Shown one piece after another: positions 9,704-19,660 of a DNA stretch of 64,000 nt. The notes under the pieces are model-generated. The model saw only the letters and a list, made by a program, of their open reading frames with translations, made no database searches and was not told the DNA's origin. Source of the DNA: Powellomyces hirtus (taxonomy: Eukaryota > Chytridiomycota > Chytridiomycetes > Spizellomycetales > Powellomycetaceae); the NCBI GenBank assembly GCA_025526995.1, contig JAHLKG010000008.1, positions 930,001 to 994,000 on the forward strand, given 5' to 3'. The position numbers were made by a program, and so were the translations under genes. Each line of letters opens with the position of its first letter. The stretch's first letter is position 1.

Positions 9704-12700
9704 CTAATATCTAAGCGCGTCAAGTTTGGCAACAACGCGTTCGTAGGTGTACGTCGTGGTCTTCGAAACCTTCCAGGCACCGTTGCCTTCAGCGAGCTCG
9801 TTCAGGTCTTGCGTGAACTTTTCCCTCTCGGCGCGCAATGCATCACGCTCGATGCGCAGTGCTTCCCAACCCTTGTTCAGCGATTCGCGTTCGATCATGA
9901 GCTCCCGGAATTGGAAGTGTGGGACGCCACCGCATTGTTGACAAGGACCTTGTCCGAACGTTCGCTTTGTGGTTTCTTGGACCGCCAAGGACTCAGTGGA
10001 ACTATCGGCGGAAGCGTTCACTTCGCGTTCTGCGGCTGCGGGGTAGTCCTTTGCAACGTTCATTTCTTGGGCGGAACGTGCTGCAGCACGGGATGCTCGC
10101 CGGCGTCCCTTGGCGTTGAGCTTTCCTTCTTGCTTTTCGGCAGCGGCTGCCTCCTCGGCGGCGCGTTGGACTCCTTTGGCCTGTGCTTCCAGGGCCTTTT
10201 CCTCGTCCTTGAGGGATCGCGCAGACGTGTTGGCGACAGCCTTTTCCATGGCCGACTGCAATTTTTGGGCTAGTTTCGCCGCTGCCTCCGCCTTCTTGGC
10301 ATGCTTCCGCTCAGCCTCAGCGCGATCTTGCGCATCTTTGGCGGTGGCCGCAGCCTCTTTGGCGGCGCGCCTAGCCCCTTCTTCGGCGGCCCGCTTTGCC
10401 GCCTTGTCTGCAGCTGCGGCTGCCTCAGCGGCGCGCTGGACGGCCTTGGCCTCTGCTTCCAGGGCGCTTTCCTCCTCCTTGAGAGATCGCGCAGAGGTGT
10501 TGGCGATAGCCTTTTCCATGGCCGACTCCAGTTTTTGAGCTAGTTTCGCCGCTGCCTCCGCCTTCTTGGCATGCTTCCGCTCAGCCTCAGCGCGATCTTG
10601 CGCATCTTTGGCGGTTGCCGCAGCCTCTTCGGCTGCGCGCCTAGCCCCTTCTTCGGCGGCCCGCTTTGCCGCCTTGTCTGCAGTCGCGGCTGCCTCCTCG
10701 GCGGCGCGTTGGACGGCCTTGGCCTCTGCTTCCAAGGCTCTTTCTTCCTCCTTCAGAGATCGCGCAGAGGTGTTGGCGATAGCCTTTTCCATGGCCGACT
10801 CCAATTTTTGCGCTAGTTTCGCCGCTGCCTCCGCCTTCTTGAGAGACTTCCGCTCAGCCTCAGCGCGATCTTGCGCATCTTTGGCGGCAATCGCAGCTTC
10901 CTCGGCCGCGCGCTTTGCGGCTTTCGATTCCGCTTTGGCGCGTTCTTTCTGGAGCTTCGCTATTTCGGCAGCGGCACGTTCCGCGGCTTTTCGGTCATTT
11001 GCCCGTTTCTCCTCTTCTTCCTTCGCCCGATTAGCAGCGGCCTTGGCGGCGGCCTTGGCTTCCTTCTCACGCTCTGCTTCCTGGAGCTTGGCTATTTCGG
11101 CAGCGGCACGTTCCGCGGCTTTTCGTTCAATTGCCCGGTTCTCCTCCTCTTCCATAGCCCTCTTGGCGACGGCCTTGGCTTCCTTCTCACGCTCTGCTTC
11201 CTGGAGCTTGGCTATTTCGGCAGCGGCACGTTCCGCGGCTTTTCGTTCATTTGCCCGTTTCTCCTCCTCTTCCATGGCCCTCTTGGCGACGGCCTTGGCT
11301 TCCTTCTCACGCTCTGTTTCCTGGAGCTTGGCTATTTCGGCAGCGGCACGTTCCGCAGCTTTTCGTTCATTTGCCCGTTTCTCCTCCTCTTCCATGGCCC
11401 TCTTGGCGACGGCCTTGGCTTCCTTCTCACGCTCTGCTTCCTGGAGCTTGGCTATTTCGGCAGCGGCACGTTCCGCGGCTTTTCGTTCATTTGCCCGTTT
11501 CTCCTCCTCTTCCATGGCCCTCTTGGCGACGGCCTTGGCTTCCTTCTCACGCTCTGCTTCCTGGAGCTTGGCTATTTCGGCAGCGGCTCGTTCCGCGGCT
11601 TTTCGGTCATTTGCCCGTTTCTCCTCCGCTTCCATGGCCCTCTTGGCGACGGCCTTGGCTTCCTTCTCACGCTCTGCTTCCTCGAGCTTGTGGCGCTTGG
11701 CGGCGGCAGCGGCTTTGAGCGCCTCTTGCTTCAACCGCGCCTTCTCCTCCTCGCGAGCATGGCGCTCTTCCACCATCTTCTGGTGTTTCTTTGCCTTCCT
11801 CGAATGCTTTGCAAATGTTTGAGACAGTTGTTCGCCGACGTCACGAAGGGCGGCGGCACCAGATGAAAGTTCGACGGCGACGATTCCCGTCTGAGACTCG
11901 GCCTCCTCGGCCGTCGCGTGGTCCGCCTCGGCCTTCTTGGTCGCCGCGTTGGATTGGGTGCTCTGAGACAGTTGTTCGCCGACGTCACGAAGGGCGGCGG
12001 CACCAGATGAAAGTTCGACGGCGACGATTCCCGTCTGAGACTCGGCCTCCTCGGCCGCCGCCTGGTCCGCCTTGGCCTTCTCGGCCGCAGCCTGGTCCGC
12101 CTCGGCCTTCTTGGCCGCAGCCTGGTCCGCCTCGGCCTTCTTGGCCGCAGCCTGGTCCGCCTCGGTCTTCTTGGCCGCCGCGTGGGATTGGGTGCTGATT
12201 GGCCGCACTTCCATCAGCCTGCGGTCGGGGGCACGGTCTTGTTGTTCGAGTTTGCGAGCAGCAGCTTCGCGTGCGGCCACCTCTTCCGGTGTTTCATCGG
12301 GAATAGGGTGAACGCTCAGACGGCGCTGTTGTTCTTCCGCGATGTTGTACTTCAAGCCGTCGACGTCGATCAAAGGCGACGAAAGCATTCTCTCGAACCT
12401 GATGGATTCCTCTCGGTTGAGGGGGGCGAGAGCCGGGTTTTGGTTGTACAAATTTGCCAAGAAGGCAAAATTCAGCCTTGTACTGGCCGACATGATTGAG
12501 GTCACAGAGAGGTACTTTAACCCCAATGAGGTGGCTTTGGCAACCAACTGAAAAGGAGAGACGACAAGATATCAGTATTGCAAAAGGCGATGCATGCTGA
12601 TGAGCAGATGATGCTTACTTTCTCTACACGAATGGAGGTCTCCTTGATTCCAAGGAGCTCGGCAAAGCCCTCTTCTTTATAAAGCTGCTTGAGAAGAACG

Positions 12701-13887
12701 ATGATCACATAACCGTCCTGCATTCATGAAACTGTGTGAGATGCGAGTCGAGAGGTGCAGACGATGACAACCAAATTGACTTGCCTTTAGGTCTTTGCCG
12801 AAATTCTTTACGGTCCGGATACGTGATTTGGATTCTTTGAGATGGTGGTTGACCCATCTGAGCAGACTGGTTTCGGGAGTAACCCGCAACAGACTCTCAA
12901 ACGATTCATTGACTGGTCGAAGCTTGATGAGACGGGGCTCACGAACGACGTAAAGGTTGGTCGATAGAACGCCGCGAATGATCTGCCAAATGATGCCCAA
13001 TATGAGGTGCTGGCTCCCGCCAGTGATGTCCTGAAGAGGAGAAGCGTGAAAAGAAAGGGATTATTAGAATCGGAGTTTTATGATCGGATGACATAAGTTT
13101 ATTATATAAGCCTAGTTTCATGAGCTGCTGACGTGATGGCTTATGCAGCAGAATTCTCCGGCTTACGAAACCAGCGGAGTTTTGTCGCTTACGCGATCCG
13201 ATCCTCAAAATAAACTTCCGAAACTCCGCCCGTCAAGCCGACCACAGTGGAAAGGGAGAAAACATACCTGAGCACCAATGTTGACTACCACAACTCCAAT
13301 GGCTTGCGCGGCTTCGATTGTAATATTCGCATTTTCTGCGAGTTGCCAGGCATTCAAACTCTTTCCGACGTGCATTTTGCTGAAATCAACCAAATCGGGG
13401 CGGGCATCTCCGATGAGAGCAGCTAGGATCCAGCCGTCTAAGAATTGAGCAAAATTAGCATGTTTTCGAAACCGAGGGCTGCGGAAACCTTCTTACCTTT
13501 TGCTGCCTCAAACAAGTCGCGCGAATTGGGGTCAATTGGGAGTTTTTCAGCTGGGAGAAACAAAAGGAACAGAAATGATCAGCCAACGTTGTAGACCAAA
13601 GGTGAACCATTTGAGGAGAGGCTTGCCAGCTTACCGGCTTCAGGCGTCGCTTTGCAATGATCATTGATGTACTCTGTGAAGATGCGCACTTCTTCATCGT
13701 TCACAGAGTGAATCGAGTCGCTAAGCGTTGCATGCTCCGTGCCGTCCTTGAGCGGTCCACGGGCAATTTTGGGAACATTAGCGCCCCAGGCGCTGGTGGA
13801 GAATGTAGTTTTGGAGACGGTACGCATTTTCGTTTCTTCCTTCTCTTGAAGGATTCGTCGTTGATCAAGATTTTCGGTTAAAGACAA
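9704..13887 (-). CDS. fimbrin-like tandem calponin-homology protein with long Ala/Glu/Lys repeat coiled coil
   Basis: Six exons (13887-13635, 13550-13497, 13437-13268, 13030-12785, 12717-12619, 12547-9704), 1221 residues. Residues about 63-185 form CH1 (DGWILAALIGDARPDLVDFS; AENANITIEAAQAIGVVVVN; HLILGIIWQIIRGVL). Residues about 211-320 form CH2 (SLLRWVNHHLKESKSRIRTV; DGYVIIVLLKQL; LKYLSVTSIMSASTRLNFAF). These match the first actin-binding domain of fimbrin/plastin; EF-hands and the second actin-binding domain are absent. Residues about 370-1130 are a charged coiled coil built of three repeat families. A short C-terminal part has a CQQC motif and a final helix. Intron 4 uses a GC donor (12784). 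Inferred role: actin binding or cross-linking with a rod that sets spacing or mediates dimerisation. The CH identity is secure; the function of the rod is not known. Confidence 0.85.
10140..10960 (-). repeat. three tandem ~270-273 bp coding repeats
   Basis: Within the last exon of the fimbrin-like gene, a 90-91 residue unit is present three times; the shared CCATGGCCGACT landmark is at about 10246, 10516 and 10789. Units encode a helix rich in AEAAAKLAQKLESAMEKA followed by NTSARSLKEEE. Copies differ at scattered sites, so this set is older than the 120-bp set next to it. Confidence 0.85.
10960..11690 (-). repeat. about six tandem 120-bp coding repeats (40 residues)
   Basis: An exact 120-bp period encodes a 40-residue unit around EREKEAKAVAKRAMEEEEKR and AAERAAAEIAKLQEA. 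Central copies (about 11090-11690) differ by only a few bases, implying recent expansion or gene conversion. Forty residues is not a multiple of seven, so the heptad register must shift at unit joins or the rod is a single alpha-helix in part. Confidence 0.9.
11821..12180 (-). repeat. 94-bp direct duplication plus 30-bp repeats
   Basis: The stretch 11821-11914 is repeated essentially unchanged at 11963-12056, encoding VAVELSSGAAALRDVGEQ twice. Beside it (about 12057-12180), a 30-bp unit encoding AAKKAEADQA occurs about four times. Both lie at the start of the rod of the fimbrin-like protein. Confidence 0.85.
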
Positions 13888-15705
13888 AACGAAAATTGTG
13901 GACGGGTTTGAGCGGGAAGGGAGGGTGGGGAGGGGACGAAGCTCTTTTATCCTTCGAGGGGGAGGGGGATCTCAGGGCATCCGTTTGATGCCATTGTGCA
14001 CGCATCCACTACACATGTATTTCTCAGCCCGCGAACAACTCGACCCTCAGAATTCCTGCTGCCTCATTGGCCAAAAATGTGCGCCCCCACGGCCACAGCG
14101 CAGGCAAGGAGGAACGTCACGCCTCTAGGAACGCGCGTTTGCATTCATGATGATTTCTCCTATGATGTTTCCCAGCGAAGGTCAGAAATTTTTGCCTGTG
14201 CCACCCAAAAAAACGAGGCGCTGCCTTTAAGCATATTCGCGTTTGCCGGTTGCCCGAGTCATGCGCTGTGGTTCTTTACCTATTCTTTGCAGCATGTGCG
14301 CTGCCAAGATTCTGCCAAAGGGCGATAGGCCATGATACTGCAACAGAACAATACAGTCTAGCACGCCTCATCAGATGGGATCTCCATCGCCGTCATCGCT
14401 TTGGCGCTAGAACGTGACATCAGTACATCCCACGCAGATTTCTCAATTTCCACTCTTGCTCAGATGATTTGTTGTTAAAGTTTGCCTCTGTTAAAGACAT
14501 TTTGGTTTCCTCGCCGTGATCGCTTTGGACCCAAAACGTGACATCAGTACATCCCACGTTGTCGATTTCTCTATATCCATTCGTGCTCAGATGATTTGTC
14601 CTCAAAGTTTGCTTCTGTTAAAGACATATTGGTTCCAGTCCAGCTGACGCAAGACACCTCGAATACATCTGGATGCCCAGACAATGCAATTTGATTCAGC
14701 CACTTCATCAAGGTAAGACATACAATAAATGGAGCTGCTGGTCATTCTGACGCAAGCTTTTCCATGAGTTCGGCCGCGACCTCGTGCACTTCGGCCACCA
14801 GATTGCGCAATTCGCCCCAGGACAGCGCGGAAGCTCATGGAAGAAAATGGGCGGTGTGACCAGCGTCCCGCGCCACTAGTCGCAACAACGAATGCAGTCC
14901 TGACACTTTTGGTATGCATTACTCGCACTCCATGGAAGTGCGCATCTCCGTATCTTTTCCCCATGGAATGGGAGCCCACAGCATTGCACAAAGAGTGGCT
15001 ATCACCTTAGCAGGGCGGCCAGGAAGGCTTCAACTTTTTCAGAGTCTGTTCATTTTGTGAGATGAATGCCCTCCGGCATGTTCTATTAGATTTATTGATA
15101 GAAATCATCGTTCCAAAACCAGCTGTGCTCCGGATTTCTCCCCAAAGTTGTTCCATAATAAATTTGTTGTAATAGATTTGTGTACAACTTTTGTGAGATT
15201 CTTCCTCGTGAATTTTAGTGACTTTTGGTCAAATTATGAGAGTTCATGTGAAGTAATGGCCGCGTCCCTGTGGGCTAATAAATAAATTAATCAGGGGGAA
15301 TTATTTGAATTTGTCCCCATGCAGCCATTCAAATTTAGCCGAAAATGTAGCAAATGGTGCTTTGATAGAGTTTGATTCCCACGTTGGCGGGTTAGATTGG
15401 ATAGAGTTATCAGAGCAAAGAGTTTCTCACGGGCAGGGTGACAAAAGAAGAAGCAAAAAAAAAAAAAAAAAACACATGGAATATCGCATTTTATTTGCGT
15501 GCGTAGGAGACCCCGCGGGAACGCCTGTTCCATATGACGCGCAGGACGGGAAAGTAGCTAGGAAATACCCACAAATTTATGGGAACATAGAGCCAACCGT
15601 ATCCTGATCATCAACAGATGTAACTCTGAGGGCTCACTATGCTTGTTCATGTGACATTCAAGCAGCACTGGTGCTGAGCGTTCTTCAGAGCAAATCAGTG
15701 ATTCC
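13888..15705. other. 1.8-kb intergenic region, no gene recognised
   Basis: Between the divergently placed fimbrin-like gene (start 13887) and the 3' end of V-ATPase subunit G. Short open frames occur on both strands but none resembles a known family or shows repeat or domain structure. It contains the 124-bp duplication described separately and an A-rich run near 15456-15473. It is noticeably more AT-rich from about 15040 to 15330. Confidence 0.5.
14388..14636. repeat. 124-bp tandem duplication
   Basis: 14388-14511 and 14512-14636 are two diverged copies of one unit. Shared blocks include ACGTGACATCAGTACATCCC, GCTCAGATGATTTGT and TCTGTTAAAGACAT. No open frame is conserved between the copies, so this looks like a noncoding duplication or a relic of a dispersed repeat. 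Confidence 0.85.
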
Positions 15706-16487
15706 TCAGGCCGCAGGCTTCGCCTTCTTCGCAGCAAGCTTCGCATTGGGATGCACCTAAACAGCGAAAGCGATCTTAACCGTTGGCCGTTGAGCTGGCA
15801 TGCAAGCATATTTTCTTTACCTGTGGCGATACGCTAATGATTCCCGATAGCAGTTTGTCGACAACCTGCGCCTTGTTCTTGGCGTACAACGCGTTCACCT
15901 CCTTCAGTTGCTGTTCAGTCTCAGCATTCGCTTTCGCCACCGTGTCATCTGAACCGCCGCCGTTCTAGATTCAAACAGTCAGGTATTTAGCTTCAATGTG
16001 TTAAGTTTCACCCATTTTCACGTCCGAGATAGGTACCTGCTTTTCGAACTCCGAGAATTCTTTGTTTTTCTGGGCTTTGAGAGCTTCAATGTCCTTTTGT
16101 GCCTCCGACCGCGCGTCCTTCAGTCGCTGTGTACGATCTATTGGTGTTTCATTGGAATATGGTGAGGGCCAACAATTCTTGCAGCCGATACACGGCCCTC
16201 TTCGCTAAGGCACTCCGTCAAACTCTGCTGTCCCGTCGCCTTGCGTCTGTCGCAATCGCGAGATATCTGAACCAGGGAGTTCAAATAGACAGCTCAACCT
16301 GCTCATACGTACATTGTCGCGATTTCGCCACCACCCTGGACGCCTCCTTCTCGGCTTCGAGGAGTGTTTGAATTCCTTGCGCAGACTGTGCCTGGCGCCG
16401 AAGAAAACACAAATAACATAGTCAGCAAACGCTAAGACAGCAGGTTCCCGCAAGTACACAATGAACGTCCTCATGTTTCCTTACCAT
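15706..16487 (-). CDS. VMA10: V-type proton ATPase subunit G
   Basis: Five exons (16487-16485, 16391-16313, 16137-16037, 15964-15821, 15756-15706), 125 residues, close to the family length of about 114-118. The first exon holds only the start codon. The N-terminal AQSAQGIQTLLEAEKEASRV and the following Arg/Lys-rich RTQRLKDARSEAQKDIEALK are the signature peripheral-stalk helix of subunit G; the rest is a long helix (DDTVAKANAETEQQLKEVNA) and a basic tail. Subunit G pairs with subunit E in the stator of the vacuolar H+-ATPase. The start codon lies 177 bp from the start of the divergent CXorf65-like gene. Confidence 0.92.
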
Positions 16488-16664
16488 TGTTATCGAGTGT
16501 TGATGAGAGAATTTAGACTTTCACTAGCGATGACGGGTTTTGGGTTCGATGCGCCGCGCTTTGACGATGACTACTACGAGTCACGTGAAATTGCAAGCGG
16601 GACGCGGGGCGACAAGCGCGTCGAAATGATAGCTTCACGAAACAACGACTTCACCATAACAGTG

Positions 16665-17556
16665 ATGACTTACATTACAATAAAGTATGGGGGTAAGTCA
16701 ATTTCACCAGCTCCATCTTTTGGAAATGTATTGCTGTTTTGGGCACTATGAAAACATGCGATGATGTAGTGCATCTCATCAACCTGTTTCGCGTCTTCGC
16801 TTCTGTATAATGCAGTAAATGAGGAACGACTAGCCAATCCAAATGTCCTGTCTTCGGTGCTCCTGCATCATTTGAAGACAACATGTGGATTTGGTGACCT
16901 TACGGAGAATGTAGACCTGGCCTCCGAGACCGGCGAAGTGATTGATCTTATCAACAAGTCGAAAGAGTACGCGAAAAGATTTGTCGATGCGCGCGGGACC
17001 TACATTCTTGTCAAGGCGCAAGGAGGTGCGTTTGTGAGGTTCCTGCCTACTGTCCCAAGTCACCCACTGATGAGACTTATGACGTTCATAGATGACACTG
17101 ACGATACGTCACCTACGTATACTAGCCTGCTGGAACAAACAGGCGTGGAGAAACTCAAGTTCTCTGGTGAGTTTTCCATCACATCGGACTCCCGATGCTG
17201 AATGCCATTGAGCTAAACTGGTCACCCATGCAGTCTCCCGTCAAAGGAACAAGATAAAAGCAGGGGCGCGGGGGGACGCACCGGCGCGACGTGGCGACAA
17301 AGATGATGACGCCGACACCCGAGGAGGCGCCGCGCCGACTACAGCTGCAACGGGTGCGGCGGCCAAACGAGGCCCTGCCGGAACCTCGAATAGCAAGTCA
17401 ACCAAGGGTGTTTCGTCCGGATTCTCCAGCACCACTAGTCTGTACGAGGCCTCTAACCCAACGGGTGGAACGCGCCGAGGTAAAACGACCACCGACAAAG
17501 CAGCTGCCGCAGGGGCAGCTACAAACAGTGCCAGTAACAAAAACAGGAAGAAATAG
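16665..17556 (+). CDS. CXorf65/C22orf15-like conserved protein
   Basis: Three exons (16665-16692, 16816-17166, 17234-17556), 233 residues. It starts MTYITIKYG, then VLLHHLKTTCGFGDLTENVD, LASETGEVIDLINKSKEYAK and FVDARGTYILVKAQ. The order, spacing and residues match animal CXorf65 (the IDLCDETG and FLTARSTYYVCKVE blocks), a small uncharacterised family with a ubiquitin-like-looking start. The C-terminal 100 residues are low-complexity, basic and Ala/Gly/Thr rich, ending in NKNRKK. Function is unknown; animal members are reported mainly in testis, so a link to flagella is a guess. It is divergent from V-ATPase G and convergent with the RRM gene (142 bp apart). Confidence 0.75.
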
Positions 17557-17697
17557 ATTCCTATTTTTGAGACTATACACACAGCTATACACACATTATT
17601 CGTAGAACTCTCTTCGATTTTGTTGCTACAGCCGTCAGATATATCCTCCGCCAGACACTTTTATGTTTGAACATTCAAGCAAATATTTCGTCACGCG

Positions 17698-19108
17698 CTA
17701 CGTGAATTTATCGAGCCTGACCATAACATTGCGGCCATTGAACTCCATGCCATTAACTTCTTGCACGGCCCGCTCGGCCTCATCAGGTGTTTGGAAGCGA
17801 ACCACACCGCATCCCTTCGATCGACCTGTGCTCGGATCAGATATCACATCCGCGTGAATTGGGTTCAATCCGAGCGGACGGAACAGGTCTTTCAGATCTT
17901 GCCATCGCGATGAAAAAGGCAGCTGTGGATATTTGCCACATCGTCAGCAGCAGATTCAACAGAACAAACAGTAATTGCGCAGTACTTACGTTTCCCACAA
18001 ACACCTGGGTTCCGGGAACGCTACCAGCACTGTCACTTGCAAATTTGTCCTCCCGCACTTCAATAGGTCGCCCGCCGACATCTCGACCCTTCAATGTTTC
18101 AATGGCTAACTGCGCCTCTTCAACAGTTGACATCAGAACTTGGCCGTATCCACGGCTTCGTCCCTGGTTGTCGACCGCAATATCAGCACGCTGAACATTT
18201 CCGACTTCTCGGAAGAGGTCTTTTAGTTCCTGCCACTGAATGGTGAAGGGGAGATTGCCAACAAAGAGCTGCCGACCGGCAATGTTTGTATTGCCGCCAG
18301 CAGAGAATTGTCCGCCGTTGTTCAGGGGTCCACGATGATTGTTCCGAGAAGCAGGGCCCTGTCCTTCCACGAAGGTCCTGTCTTCTCGAACATCAATTCG
18401 ACGACCGTTCCATTCATATCCATTGAACATAGAGACGGCTTTCCTGGCTTCATCCAGCGTGCCCATCAGGAGTGTTCCGTATCCTTTCGATCGTCCTTGC
18501 GAGTCCAACGGCACTTCGGCACGGTAGACGCTGCCGGCCTGACGGAACAGATCTTTCACATCTTGCCATGCAACAGAGTACGGAATATTGCCGACGTATA
18601 AAGCACGAACATTCACCACAACTAAGAGGCGGGAGCTTCAGTCGCAGGCCACATAATCCCCAAGTTACAGTTCAAAGTGCAGTCCGGCTTACCAGGTTCG
18701 CTCTCACTTCCACCCTCGTTGAAAATCGGTGCATCACCGATTGCGATTGGGGCGCGGTTGTACTCCCCTCCAGCTGGTCCACGGTCCTCACGAACCTCGA
18801 TCTTTCGCCCATTCCACTCGTAATTGTTAAAAGTCGTGATAGCTGCCTGTGCCTCGTCCACAGTCGCATACAAGACTGTTCCGTAACCCCGGGACCGTCC
18901 GGATGGATTTTGCGCAACATCGGAGCGAACCACTGTGCCAACTTCACGAAACAGATCCTTAAGATCTTGCCATCCCACTGACCAGGGCAGCTATGGGTGA
19001 GATAAAAGCGGTTATTCGAGTGTTCTACAGCCATTGAGCGTTCCCACGCAAAACTCAGATATGGCTTACATTGCTCACAGTGAGCTGCCTTCCTGCGGTA
19101 TTCGACAT
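17698..19108 (-). CDS. four-RRM RNA-binding protein
   Basis: Four exons (19108-19070, 18990-18693, 18621-17990, 17922-17698), 397 residues. Four RNA recognition motifs follow one another, each with the same signature: WQDLKDLFR in helix 1, then GRSRGYG or GRSKGYG/GCG before RNP1, and NGR.I.VREDR or NGRNVMVRLDKF at the end. RRM1 starts LTVSNLPWSVGWQDLK, RRM2 ALYVGNIPYSVAWQDVK, RRM3 LFVGNLPFTIQWQELK, RRM4 VFVGNLPFSSRWQDLK. The layout resembles fungal Gbp2/Hrb1 and animal hnRNP M/MYEF2, which bind mRNA during export or splicing; which orthologue it is cannot be settled here. It ends directly after RRM4. It is divergent from the HECT ligase gene. Confidence 0.9.
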
Positions 19109-19660
19109 GCTGCCTCCGGGTTTCGTATAAAGGTGGTTCCACGCGGACACTTCACAATGAGTGGGGAGGGCTTGTCGTTCTCTGTTGCACCCGCCAACAA
19201 GAACCTCAAACCTTTCTCTTCTACGGTCTCGCACACACTGACAGACGCAAGTGACGCCTACCCCGCAGTCAGTGCACTTTCTGTTGGATCGAGAACGCTC
19301 GGTTCTCTGCTAAGGGGCGTGTGTGCTTTGTCTTGCAATCCGCGCGGGTTGCTGGGTGGCTGTGTGGGTCAATCAGTGATGCGTCAGCAGCGCTTTGGAT
19401 CTTTGGATCTTTGGACGCAAATTGGAATCCTGTCAATTACAATTAGCAGTTCGACATTGGCGGCTACGAAGAATGTGCACCACATCTGGCACCCTGCAAC
19501 ATTATATCTGTTAGGTTGAACGCTGGAGCTCCTCGTTTTTTTGTCACGGAATTACACGCGATACATCGTTATTCGTCGGCCCTTTGCCAATCGTGGGACA
19601 TTCGAAATACAGTCTCATACCACGACCTTGGAGGTCCCAGAAAGAGAGCGACGGGTTTAA
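19109..19660. other. divergent upstream region of RRM and HECT genes
   Basis: A 552-bp gene-free stretch between two divergent start codons. A short tandem TTTGGATC copy occurs at 19395-19410. No TATA box or other named element was recognised. Confidence 0.5.

Noticed and set aside
10960..11690. Regular 120-bp repeats as a possible CRISPR or satellite array
   Set aside because: The unit is coding, in frame with a spliced gene, and has no spacer pattern.
10566..11822. Long plus-strand open frame (418 codons, Ser/Ala/Arg/Phe-rich)
   Set aside because: It is the antisense shadow of the Ala/Glu/Lys repeat exon; the sense frame connects by good splices to CH domains, and the antisense has no family features.
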